DNA of 64,000 nucleotides from Hsuehochloa calcarea (Eukaryota; Streptophyta; Magnoliopsida; Poales; Poaceae). The DNA is taken from NCBI GenBank assembly GCA_036346395.1, contig CM070599.1, positions 10,345,232 through 10,409,231 of the forward strand, given 5' to 3'. The notes beneath the pieces are model-generated. The model did not search any database and had not been told where the DNA came from. It worked only from the letters and a program-made list of their open reading frames with translations. Positions 44,760 through 55,694 of this stretch are shown in pieces (the first letter of the stretch is position 1; every line of letters starts with the position of its first letter). The position numbers were made by a program, and so were the translations under genes.

Positions 44760-47700
44760 ATGAAGCCATTGGAGGGATCACCAGATTGGCTCCCCGATGG
44801 TTGGATCATGGAGATTCACCATGGTGACGACGACATAATCTACCGGGTATGTAGTTTCCAAAATATTCACAAATGCATACTTTAATAAGTCAAGACGTGT
44901 GTACAATACACTTGTGTATGCTGAGTTCATGGTTCTACCGGTAGTTTGGTGCACTTTGAATTTTTTTGCTTTTAATATATGTGAATTTTTGCTTAGTTTT
45001 TATTTGCTTTTGCACAGTATTACACTTCTCCTATATCGGGATACACATTCACAACAGAGTCGGAGGTACTGCATTACCTTTTCTCAGGGACAGATGAGCA
45101 TTTGCTGGAATCAAACGCATGTGTCGGGGAGGACACACTGCAGGTGAGAAAAATCTATATGTGATCATGCCATTCTTGATTTTAGTATTGATTAGATTCA
45201 AAATGTGTGTGTCCCATCATGCATTTGTAGAGGGCACATGAATGCCTACCAAAGGGGTCGATGATCGAGGCTAGAGATAAGGGGACGAAGATGGACAAGG
45301 TAACTTTGGACTTGGTTTCATATTTTCTGTATGCCACATGAAGCTTTGATGTAGGTATTAACTGTTGTAGGATGTAATGCTATTCAAAATATGATGTAGT
45401 TATTCACATTAGCTGGATGTGAGTTATTGAATTTAAACAAGGAAGAGGACAGATCCGAAGGATTATAGTTTTTGTTGAGTTATACCAATAAAGTAAATGG
45501 CTTGCATTTACTGAGAGTATGAGGAAGTCCTTCATATTAGTTCGATCCGAGTTATTGCGTGAAAATAAGGAAGAACCTAGATCTAATGTATTTTAGGTTT
45601 ATATTTATTCGGTCTAGTTAGTAAAAGGCTTTTCTTCAGTTAAATTTTATGAAAGCTATTGCATACATAATAGAAATCTTCATTTAAATGTAGTAGTAAA
45701 TTATTTCATTAGATGTTCAATTTGAGAGAGCATTATAGTTCTGATGTTATGGCACATACAACGACAAGAAATTGTACATTAGGAAATTTTATATATGCCA
45801 CTGTAAATTGACCGATTTAGACAAAAGTCACTACATAGTGATGACTACTAAAAATGACATTCCAAACATCTCTTGCTCACAAAAATGCAACTCCTACACA
45901 TCCTTCACATATATTGGACAACATTGTCATTGTCTTCTTCACATGCCTAGCTACCTCCTAGGCTCATCGACGGCTCCCATCTTCAAGTCCTTCAATGCTT
46001 TAGGTTCCCCTATTGAAATCAACATGCTAGGTGAGTTGGCACACTTCCAACTGACCAGCACAGTCGAGGACTACCAAGAGAAATTGGATTTCGATCGGAC
46101 GGTTGAGAGATGTTCTTAATGCATAATACTGTTGATCCTCTGCATTTAGGCCTTCAATGCAGAGGATTCGAGTCCCATGCATTCCATGTTATCGCGGGTT
46201 TTTACTGCAATCTCAGAGACTTTTGTATGATGGTGCACCCTTTACAGGCATGCTCAATAAAGAGACTTTCATACGGACGGGTGACACATCTTTGGCATCC
46301 TATATGCTCAATTGCGTTGTGACTGTCGCACTATTCCTGTAACGGTAGAGTTCATGGAAAACTATTTCATTTTGGAAAAAAAAAATTCGAAGGGGGCGAG
46401 ATCATTGAAATTTCATAATTTCGGTTGAAAATTTCAACGGGTTTTCAAACCGGACGAAATTTGACCGAATTTTGTGCAAATTAAAATGTTGCCAAATTTA
46501 CGATGTAATTTGTCTAAATTCAAATATTTTTGATTTTTTTTAAACAAATCATAAGAGGACTAAATCACCGAAAATTCACATAAATTTCGGCAAAATTATT
46601 TTCCACGGTAGAGCTTCGCCTCGGGCTTCATACTCGTTTGCGACGCCACTGATTTTGGGTTCACGGTGGTACTCTATCCTAAGCCTAAAATCGTAGGTGT
46701 CACTTGCGCCTGCATGATAGCTTGTCCTAGACTTGTACTCCCTTGCCAGCGAAACAACATACAACATCTGCATTTGAATTGGACCTGTTCAAGTTGTAGG
46801 GTGTACGCCTTAAGGACAGCTCGGCCTTCCACCATTAATCTGACGGTCAGACTGAGGTTGCTAACAAGGTGGTAGCTATATACTAGCGATGCTTGATGGG
46901 TGACCGGCCATGTCAGTGCCTCGAGTGGCCGCCTTGGGCAGGGACAGACCCAAAGAAGGCCCAAGGAAGACCCAAAGAAGGCCCAAGGCAGACCCATAGA
47001 AGGTTGAGTGGGGGCCTGAAGTAGCCCAGTTTTGTGTTATATCTGATTCATGCTTTTTTTCATGACAGCGTGTAGTTTTGCGCAAAAGACCAAGAACCAA
47101 TGGAAAAGCTGACAAAAAATCCAGAAGATCTCCAAAACCGGGAAGATCTTCAGTGACAAAGAAAGAATTGAAAAGTGACCAAACTCCATCAAGCTGTAAG
47201 TTTCCTCATCTGTTGATGGTGCCATATTTTGAAGTATATATGCATATGTGATTTCTATATATGCTAATTGCATCCTCTACACGCCGTGATCTTAGCTACT
47301 ATAAAATGCTTATACCTTGTTTTGTTTGAAATAATTCACACTCGTAGAATGTTTGAAATAATCATCGCCGTTCTTAAGAAGAAAGATGAGCGAGAATGGA
47401 ATCATGGAACCCAACTGAAACATTAATCTAAGGCAAAGATGGATGATAGATTAATTGGAGAACTTGGAAACAATCTTCTTCATGAAACAATCCGTATCCT
47501 TGTATGAATGTTACGATGATGTGCTGTCCAAAGCTTCTGATGGTTTTGGCTAAGCCCCGTTTGGATCCCTGAATTGGGCCTAAAAATTGAGGAATTGAAT
47601 TGGTCCCAATTAATTTCGGCTGTTTGGGTGTCCAGTAGAGTTGGAATTGTAATCGGAGCCCAATTCAGCCTGGAATTGGTGGTAGTTGAGAGTTGGTCTT

Positions 47701-48886
47701 TCCGATTCACACCCCAACACCTCTGATTTTGGTAGCATCGAGTCCGTCCTGCCGCCTCATCTCCTCTCACGAGTCACGACGACTGCCGCCGGTGAGCCCC
47801 GATGAAACCGCTGCCAGTGAGCCCCGAGGAAGCCACAGCCGCCAGCGGTGGGCACCGATGACCCCGCCGATCCCCGATGACAGCCGTCGCTTCCGCCGGC
47901 GGTGGCGGTGACGACTCGTCGGCCGTCGCCGCCATCAAATCCAATGCAGCAGCTTCTTCGTCGACCTCGGCGACCATCACAGACACCTCGGCTTCTCTGC
48001 TCTTCTCTTCCTTAACTCCGGCGACAACGAGCTCCAATGGCGACGACGAGCTGGAAAAGAACAGTAGGTAGAGGAGACGCGGGCCGGCGCCGTCCGGATC
48101 TAGCTCCCCACCGGTCCTATGGCGACGATGAGCTGGAAAAGGAGACGAGGGAGAGGATCAGAGGAGACAGCGGTGGTTGGCTTCTCGAAACGGAGACACT
48201 GGTCTCGAGTCAAGAACGTTTCCAGGCAAGAAAATTTCTTTTGCAACCAAACAGGTCATGGAATTTGCTTAAGATTGCATTTCCAATCTACCGTTTCTTT
48301 GACAACCAAACATAAAAAAATTGGAATCGCAGTCCAATTCAAATCCCAACTGAAATTGAATTGGAGCTACATCAATCCCAACTGAAATTCCGATTCAATA
48401 ATTCGATCCCAATACTGTAGATACATCACGTTTTCTTTGGTTGTCCTTGGTGACACTTCAAATCCTTAGAAGGCTTAGTGTTATTGTTAGTTGATTTTTA
48501 AGTTCTCAGTCCTTTTGTTATTAGCCGTAGATATATTGGGTGAAAAAAAATCAGTTCTGCAAATCTTACGAATAATGCTCGACTAAAATTACGAGAGCCA
48601 ACTTAACATGTTGATTTTGTTCTTTTCAAAAGACCAGTGCAATATGTTAGTGTTTGCCCCTTCCAGCCTCTTGATAATTTTCACTTTGTATGTCATAGAT
48701 GAAGATGGTGCCCTCTCTGATTCGTCATTTGAGCTCGAAGAAAACAAGTTTAAAAGCTTGGAGGATATATACAAAGAAACACTGACGGAACAGGTCGCCA
48801 ATCCAAAGCCCAAAAGGATGTACTCCAGTGACCGAGTAGGAATTGTGACGCAAATTGAAGAAAGTACCAGCGGAAGAGACCAATAA
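44760..48886 (+). CDS. Methyl-CpG-binding domain protein, 5 exons, second MBD truncated
   Basis: Exons: 44760-44846, 45018-45143, 45231-45299, 47069-47195, 48699-48886 (stop TAA). They join in frame to 198 residues with GT-AG introns throughout. Residues about 9-62 form a plant-type MBD: DWLPDGWIMEI, then YYTSPISGYTFTTESEVLHYL. Exon 3 begins what resembles a second MBD (RAHECLPKGSMIE...) but both expected Trp are Cys and Ser, and the second half of that domain is missing. Exon 4 is strongly basic (RKRPRTNGKADKKSRR), suitable for nuclear import or DNA contact, and exon 5 is acidic. The protein should be nuclear and bind DNA, perhaps methylated CpG, though key residues were not checked against structures. 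AATAAA overlaps the stop codon. Introns 3 and 4 hold transposon insertions. Frame continuity argues for a working gene; the shortened domain could instead mean a decaying copy. Confidence 0.82.
46343..46351. repeat. Left 9-bp target duplication of intron 3 MITE
   Basis: CGGTAGAGT pairs with CGGTAGAGC at 46606-46614 (8 of 9). Confidence 0.5.
46352..46605. mobile_element. Mutator-like MITE in MBD intron 3
   Basis: 254 bp between near-identical 9-bp direct repeats. The ends pair as TGGAAAACTATTTCATTTT against TGGAAAATAATTTTGCC in reverse. The interior is full of GAAATTTC/AATTTCGG words. Nine-base duplications point to Mutator-like elements. No coding capacity. Confidence 0.55.
46606..46614. repeat. 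Right 9-bp target duplication of intron 3 MITE
   Basis: CGGTAGAGC, matching the left CGGTAGAGT in 8 of 9 bases. Confidence 0.5.
46943..47003. repeat. Minisatellite, about 22-bp unit, in MBD intron 3
   Basis: Nearly three copies of AGACCCAAAGAAGGCCCAAG(G) lie about 65 bp before exon 4 of the MBD gene. Confidence 0.85.
47551..48420. mobile_element. Possible gene-fragment-carrying transposon in MBD intron 4
   Basis: The outer parts are related inverted sequences built from GGAATTGAATTGG/CCAATTCAATTCC words (47560-47690 and 48270-48415), and the left begins GCCCCGTTTGGATCC, a common DNA-transposon start in grasses. Between them lies a GC-rich, coding-like block (47750-48230) with ATGGCGACGA(C/T)GAGCTGGAAAA repeated at 48036 and 48118. 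This is the layout of a Pack-type element with captured host sequence. Exact termini and target duplication are not clear. Confidence 0.4.
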
Positions 48887-49930
48887 AATTATGTCAGAAC
48901 TTGTTGCATTCTATTCCAGTTTGAAGTGCACTTGTTACAGTTATTAATAGCATAAAGGTTGACAGCAATATTCTAAACTGGTAGATTGGCTCCCATGTCG
49001 CTACAGGCTTGACGGTTAGTGCTTCTGTTAAAATTAGCCCATGTTTTAACCTGTGACCACAAATAGGTATTTCTGTTGCCAAAAAAATCTCTCAACCAGC
49101 ATAATTCCCAATCTTTGCCATGGGTGTTTTCTAGAACATAATTATGACGTGTCTGGAATGCATGAATTTCCCCTGGATCTGTTCATTTCCCGCAGGAACA
49201 GAGAAAAATTGCAGACCTACAATATATATTTAAAAAAGAGACTTTCTATGTTGCTTGGGAGGCATTAGGAGGTAATATCACTTAATAAATATCAACCGTT
49301 GATGATCGTAAGGGTAGTTTAGGTATGACGTTTCACTCATATGTTTTCTTGGAAGCTTTTTTTTAATAAACAATTTTTAAAAATGACACAAACAAACCAC
49401 GTTGTAATTTATTTTTTATAAAAATATCCTACAATTGCTGGGCCAACTACAATTGTTTGTAGATGAATCAGGTTTTAATAATTTTTACGTGGATTAACCC
49501 CCTTTTAAGTTTTTACACAAATAACTTGAAATTTGGCAAAATATTTTATAAGTTTCGGTTTGAGTGAGACAAGAATAGAGCAACAAAGATAAGATTGCTA
49601 GCCCAGCATAAAACTTGACCATGAGTGTCTGAATTACATGACGCGTAGGGTCTGGTTAGGTGCATATGTTTGACTGGCTATTCCTACGGAACAAATGGCT
49701 ACATACACGAACCTACGACCCGAACTACAACTGCGATACAAACACGCCTTTTGGAAAGGGAAATACTTGACGAATGGAAATCAAGTAAGACTTGCGAACA
49801 TACGTCCTATTCCCCCTTGCGGGTGCGGTCCTCCCGGTACTCGGCTCAAAGGTCTTTTTCTATCTTGTTCTCGTCCAGAATAATCTTCGGTGCAATATGG
49901 GCATTAGGGACCATCGGTACATTTCCCTTC
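48887..49930. other. MBD 3' flank, no further gene
   Basis: 3' UTR sequence of the MBD gene probably fills the first 200-300 bp. The rest has no supported gene. 49640-49925 is more GC-balanced and gives small open frames without recognisable domains. Confidence 0.3.
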
Positions 49931-51816
49931 TGTGGATATCGTGAGGATATGTGCACGATCTCAGGATGATGAGTCAATTGGCAATGGCTTTGTTGGTTTG
50001 CAAAATCTCGCTGGGTTTGCTTCCGCTTTGCACCACCAAGCGGTCCGACCGGTGGAGTGGGCTGGTCGACCGCCAGAGTGGCTTCGATCGGGCCACCGTG
50101 GTGGCTTGGTCGGATCGTCGACCTAAGTTTGGCTTTTGGAGCTTAGCCAAAAATAGGTTGTGTAGGCAGGTGAGGGGAGTCTCCTGGATGTGGTTTCATC
50201 ATTTTTGGAGCTCTCAGTCAAAAGTTCTATTGAGTTGAAAATTCCAGAAGGTTTCGGATTTTCAAGCTAGAATTTTGGTTGTCTTTTGACCGGTCCGACC
50301 ATTGCTGTGGGAGCGGTCCGATCAGAGCTCGAATCGGTCTGACCGCCTTGTGGAAGCGGTCTGACCGCAATGGCTTGGAGGTGAGCCAAGTTTGCATTGA
50401 TGTGGTTTCAATGTGGTTTGTGTTATGGTTATCAATGCTTTATTGTTGTATATTGCATTGCGGAGCTAACGTGGGTCAAGTTGTGAAGAACTTGTTCCCG
50501 GAAACGGTTTGTTTGTCTATTGCTGTGCAGGTGGCTTGCAGGTCAACGACGTCAACGGTGGGTGGATCGGGACTACGCTTGGAGAGCCGAGGTCCGTAAC
50601 GATCATGGATACCAAAGAGGTCGTGTGACTCAAGCCTGGTGCAGGATGGGCAAGATGGATCGAACGGGTGGTTCGGTACAGCTGGTTGGATCAGGCGGTG
50701 CGGATATCGGTGCGAGTCTCTGGGAGGTTCCGATGGAATTCGGACAAGAGAGGTTTGGCGTCGATGAGAACCGCTGATCAACCTACACGTGGTGAAACAG
50801 GCGATTGCTTCAACAGATTTGTGTGGGTCCCATGTGTGAGTGGGCCCCAAATGTGACTCTAGTCCTCTCTAGTATAAATAGGAAAGGGGGAGAAGGAAAA
50901 CTTTTGAGGCATTCATTTGGTTTCTTCCATTGCTTTTCTAGGGTTAGGGTTTGGAGAGGAAGAGAGGGAGAGATTGTATGCTCCTTGGGTGAGCTCTTGT
51001 CCTCCTAGTTGGAGTGGCTTTGTAAGCATCTTGTGAGATCAATCAATCTTGTGATGCTTGCTTGAGAGATCTTTTGTCTCCTCTTGTGTTCTTCTCTCAA
51101 TTGAATGAATTTGGTGCTTCCTTGATTCAAGGGTTTATGCTTGGTCTCTTGACCCATTTTGTCTTGCTTTGGTGTGTGGGAATACTCCTAGAATCATCTA
51201 GACCATCAATCCCCACAAGCAAGTCTTGAATCAAAGTTTTTCATATTTCTAGGGTTTGTGCACTTCTTGATTAAATCCTTGAGAGATCGATTTCGTGAAG
51301 CGGATCCAAGGATCGTCGCTAGAAATAGGTCTCTAATATCATTAGGAGGTGTGCTCAAATTTGGTCAAGTTTCATTGGTTGAATCAAAAGTTGGATCAAG
51401 TTTCGTTTTGGATTTGGGGTTTATTTTTCAGTTCTGGACTGAACCGGTCTGACCAGTATTTGAACGGCGGTCCGACCGCCAGATAATCGAGCCAACAGAT
51501 CGCGGGTCGAATCGTATCCCACCGTCCGACCGCTAGTTAGTTCTTCGGCCGATCATTGGTTGAACGTCGGCCGATCGCCTTGGTAGCCGGTCGGACCGCC
51601 TGTGCCCAGATCAACCCTTTGAGATTAAGTCTCCACTTTTGTGTCGTGGTGGTTGTCGGGGTTTGTCGAATTCAAAGACAAGGCTTCACTGTGGTGCTTA
51701 TCGATCTTCTTAGCTTCCATAGCTAAAGGAGTAAAGTTCGTGTTGAATTTGCTTTAGGCGAGAAAGTTGTGAAAGCGCCTATTCACCCCCCCTTTAGTCG
51801 CCTTTCCGGTCCTACA
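49931..51816 (+). repeat. 5' LTR of element D (1886 bp)
   Basis: TGTGGATATC...GGTCCTACA, ending two bases before the primer-binding site. The first 60 bp align with the LTR of B. Two palindrome clusters with core CGGTCCGACCG/CGGTCNGACCG lie at 50040-50375 and 51440-51605. TATAAATA is at 50873-50880. Only one LTR is in the window. Confidence 0.82.
50873..50880 (+). promoter_or_regulatory. TATA box in LTR of element D
   Basis: TATAAATAGG in the same relative position as in the LTR of B. Confidence 0.6.
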
Positions 51817-51818
51817 AG

Positions 51819-51830
51819 TGGTATCAGAGC
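51819..51830 (+). promoter_or_regulatory. Primer-binding site of element D
   Basis: TGGTATCAGAGC, initiator Met-tRNA type, directly after the LTR end. Confidence 0.9.
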
Positions 51831-51872
51831 CGGTTAGCTCTTTGCTATAGATCTTAACCGGTCTTTGGAGCC

Positions 51873-52250
51873 ATGGCGACTGAGCGATATTCAATCAGGC
51901 CACATGTTTTTGATGGAGTTGATTTTGCTTATTAGAAGGCCCGAATGGAGGCCTACATCGAGGCTCAAGGGCACGCGATTTGGCTTAAGGTGAAAACCCT
52001 TATGTCGTGCCACCGATGACAATTTGATCACTCGCATGTGGAGAACAATGCAGGCTCGGAATTTTTGATTCAAGGCCTTAGTCGATCGGAGTTTGAGCGT
52101 GTCGCCATTTGTTGTCTCGCTCATGAGATCTCGCGACTCTTTGTGATTATCACGAGGGTCCATCGCGATCAAGGAAGTGAGACAGAACTACTTAAGAAAG
52201 CATACCCAAGATCGAGCAAAGACTCGTGAATCTTTAGATGAGTATGGGGA
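51873..52250 (+). pseudogene. gag of element D, N-terminal part
   Basis: ATG at 51873 begins a copia gag (RPHVFDGVDFAY) but the conserved Trp codon is TAG, a stop, and further frame changes follow (near 52010 and 52225). The reading is cut at 52250 by element C and continues at 63241. Confidence 0.75.
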
Positions 52251-53865
52251 TGAAGGACCAAATGGCAACAGAGAGGGGGTGAATGGTGCTTTCAAAATTA
52301 GGAGCTCCTCTTGTCTGTAATTAAATAAGACCTACAAAGTCCTCTCGATATCTCAAGAAGAGTGAAGCAAAATCGAGAACGAAAAGAAATTTCAGATCGC
52401 TCAGAAATCGGAAGTTCCGATTCTACCGCAGTAGTTCCGCACCGAAGTTCCGGTTGATCTGGAAGTTCCGTCATGATAGTTCGCCGTGGTCAATCGGAAG
52501 TTCCGATTGTCCTGGACGAAGAACAGTGCGCTCGGGTTTTTCCTAAAAATCCAAAATCCTAAATCTTGAATGCTCTTTTCAGGTCAAGTTTCACAGGACA
52601 TCATCCTAAACAACATCTTGACCTCATGGAGAAGAATCGCAAACAAAGATTTAAAGATCAAGCCAACAAACGGATTTCTTGAAGAAGGGGCAAGAAAGAC
52701 CAAAACTCACAATAAGAGAGATTCTCAGATTCTTAGCTCATGAAACTTTGAGGATGCATTAGTAATAGCAAAACAACTCTAGATATCAAGTTTCATGCTG
52801 TTTCATAAGACGAATCAAAAGATACATCAAAACCCTAAACATTCAACATGAACGAGAAAGAGAATAGAGAAAGGCATAAGCAGGTAATCAAAACCTCCGA
52901 GATTCATTAATAGAAATCAAAAGATTTCAAAGGAAATACAGAGGAATGATTACAAGATTTTCAGTTCATTCTCTCTCAACTCAACAAACTCTCAAAAAGC
53001 AAAACAAAACCTTTTGCTAGAGCTAACCCTAATTTTCTCTCCAAAAACTCTAACCCTAACTCCAGGGTTCTCCCCTATTTATAGCCTTGGCTAATGGGCC
53101 TCCAACCCATTAAGCCCGCTACACCCGAACGGAACCGCCTCCACTTTTGCCGCTTAAAAAGACCCTTCGCCTTTGCGCACCTTTCCGAAGCCTCTCAGAC
53201 ACCTTGTTGTGCACGATCGCAACCGCTTCAAGATTCACGCCGTCTTCGACACATCCCGACCGCTCGACCTCAACGCCTCCGCGCTTAGTCCGGTCCACGT
53301 GTCTCGCCACGACTCCATCTTGATGCCCCGCATCAACATGCATAAAAACACATCACATAGCATTGCACTATATCATAGCATCAATATTTGTATAAGACTC
53401 AAACTCATACAAAATCAAAATCATAAGTTTTCCTTCTCTCGCAGTTGCTCGACACAATCGGAAGTTCCAATTTTACTACGCCGAAGTTCCGATTTCTAAC
53501 ATCCGCACTTGTCAGATTATCGGAAGTTCCGCTTACCATTGCGGAACTTCCGATCTTCTAACATCCGATTTCCCAGAAATTCAATTCCGATTTTCGACTC
53601 TCTGTCGGACATAGCGGTACTTCATGACACCAGTGCGGAAGTTCCGCACTTTAGCTCAATGTAACTCAAAACCAGATTAAATGAAGTTCCGATTTTTAAC
53701 ACAGTAGTTCTGATTTATCGGAACTTCCGCCCATACACTATGGTAGTTCCGATTTCCGATTCAAGATGTAAATAGTCCAAACCGAAAACCTCAACTCTCA
53801 ATCTAATCAACACACTTGTCAAATACTCATCACTCAGAGTGGAGGACCTCTCACATGGTCTCTCA
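52251..53865 (-). repeat. 3' LTR of element C (left copy, 1615 bp)
   Basis: Plus-strand ends TGAAGGACC...GGTCTCTCA. Palindromes with core CGGAAGTTCCG or CGGAACTTCCG cluster at 52408-52515 and 53455-53755. The complement of a TATA box (TATTTATA) is at 53076-53083. The stretch 52525-52853 is identical to 61902-62230 in the other LTR. Confidence 0.92.
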
Positions 53866-53867
53866 AT

Positions 53868-53876
53868 CTCCCCCTT
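53868..53876 (-). promoter_or_regulatory. Polypurine tract of element C
   Basis: CTCCCCCTT on the plus strand is AAGGGGGAG on the minus strand, two bases from the LTR start, as in element B. Confidence 0.8.
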
Positions 53877-53877
53877 G

Positions 53878-55690
53878 ATGAGTATATTGACAATTACCGA
53901 AAAAGCATAAGATGAGTTTGAGATTACAACAACCAAGGTCTAAACAAGAGTAATTAAGCACAAGACCAAGTTGACACAAGGAAAAGACTTGAGATGAGAT
54001 GAGAGAGCAATTTTCGCACAAAACTCAAGGCTTTTCTTCAGAAGGCTTTTTCTCACAAACATTCTCCCCCTTTGGCAATAAAATCATCAATATGTAGAAA
54101 AGGGAAGAAAAGACTATATGATGTTCATTTTAATCATTAGGAGCCATGTAGATTATCCAAAATGACTATTAGAGTATTACACCAAACCATAACACATAAG
54201 AATGCTATCAAGATCATGACAATCGATGTATAGAAGAGCTAAGATGAAAGTCCATAATCGATTAAAGATCCAATTCTTTAGCAGTCGAATAAGCCAAGAT
54301 TGAAGTCTAGCTAAAGATATCCAAGGATGATACAAGCCATGTCAAATAATCTAAGTTGAACCAAGAAGACTCAGATCTTGAGCTTTAGAGTGCTACCAGT
54401 TGAAGAAGGACTCATTTTATCCAGAACTTGGTCTCTTTGATAATAAGCAATTTTAGCACATTTTTCTTTTTCTGAAGATATTTTGTTTTAAGGCTCTTTA
54501 AGGTTTTATCTCAGTAAAGCAAGCTCTGGACTAGGTGCCATCCACAACTGCCTCCTGAGCTTCAACCATTTTTTTTTTAGCCATGTGCTAGATCCCAAGC
54601 CTTATGCGACCACCCAAGCAAATGACTTAAGGAGGTGATCTTAGGTCATCCAAGGCTCCCCGAGTTCATGCCTAGTGCAATGGCAAGCCGCCTCATGAGA
54701 AAGATTTGGTGAGATCGGTTTTTTCGCACAAAAGAGATCATTTTTGCTTTTGAAGTTTTTAGACCAGTGATTAGAGATAAGTCATGTTTCTTAACAAACT
54801 GACATAGCTTACTCAAAAGTTCAAAAGAGATTCAGGACTCAACTCAGCCTACTTGACATGGCGAATATCATAAAAGGATAGCTTCAACCAGACTAGTCTC
54901 AAGAGCTATCATGACAAAATTTTAATTCCAGTTTAGCATTTTTAAATATTTTAGCATGACAAAGACTAAACTACACATAAAAAGTCATGATAGATCTAGC
55001 AGTTTTAGCATAAATCATGGCAAGATGTAAAATAGTGAAAACAGATCATAAGGGATAATAAACAAGGCTCCATTTGATTATCATGCAATGCTTGATGAAA
55101 AGTACAAAAATCCAGATTCCCTTCAGAATGAGATGCATCTTTTAATTCAAAGTTGAGTTATGACAAAATTAAGAGTATGGAATTACCAAGAATAACTCCC
55201 CCAACCAAAGGAACAAAACGAGAATCGATAAGTAAAATGTAAAAGGCGGTCCTTTAGAGCATAGAAAGATATAGAGAAAACTATCGCCGGACAAGTTCTT
55301 ATCTACCCCATATGATTCTAGGACTATTAGCCGATCTACACAAACACTAAGGAGCAAACATCGCCCCTGCTGTCACCCAAGGGTGGCCCACCCTCGCTAG
55401 AACCTATAAGAAGTGAGTAAGCTCTACTTAGAGAGGGAAGAGACAACTAATAAGCAAGATCCTAGAAGCACAAGACAAGAAGTAGCAATCAAAGCAATTT
55501 GGCAAGTGAATCACTCTAACCTATCTTTGGAAGGACTTCAATTCAAATATTAAAAGAAATGAAACCGTAAAGGAGTAAGCGATAATATAATATAATATAA
55601 TATAATACAGAGTAGCACAACGCTCCTCACAAAGAAATCCGTAAGGACAAACCACCCCAAGCTCTCCCGCAGAAATAAAACCGAGAGCCG
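53878..55690 (-). other. Non-coding spacer of element C
   Basis: 1.8 kb between the LTR and the end of RNase H with no env-like frame. A second AAAGGGGGAGA tract lies at 54063-54073 (minus), mirroring the multiple tracts in element B. A (TATAA)n microsatellite is at 55583-55607. Confidence 0.65.
55583..55607. repeat. (TATAA)n microsatellite
   Basis: Five uninterrupted units of ATAAT/TATAA near the RNase H end of element C. Confidence 0.9.
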
Positions 55691-55694
55691 CCCA

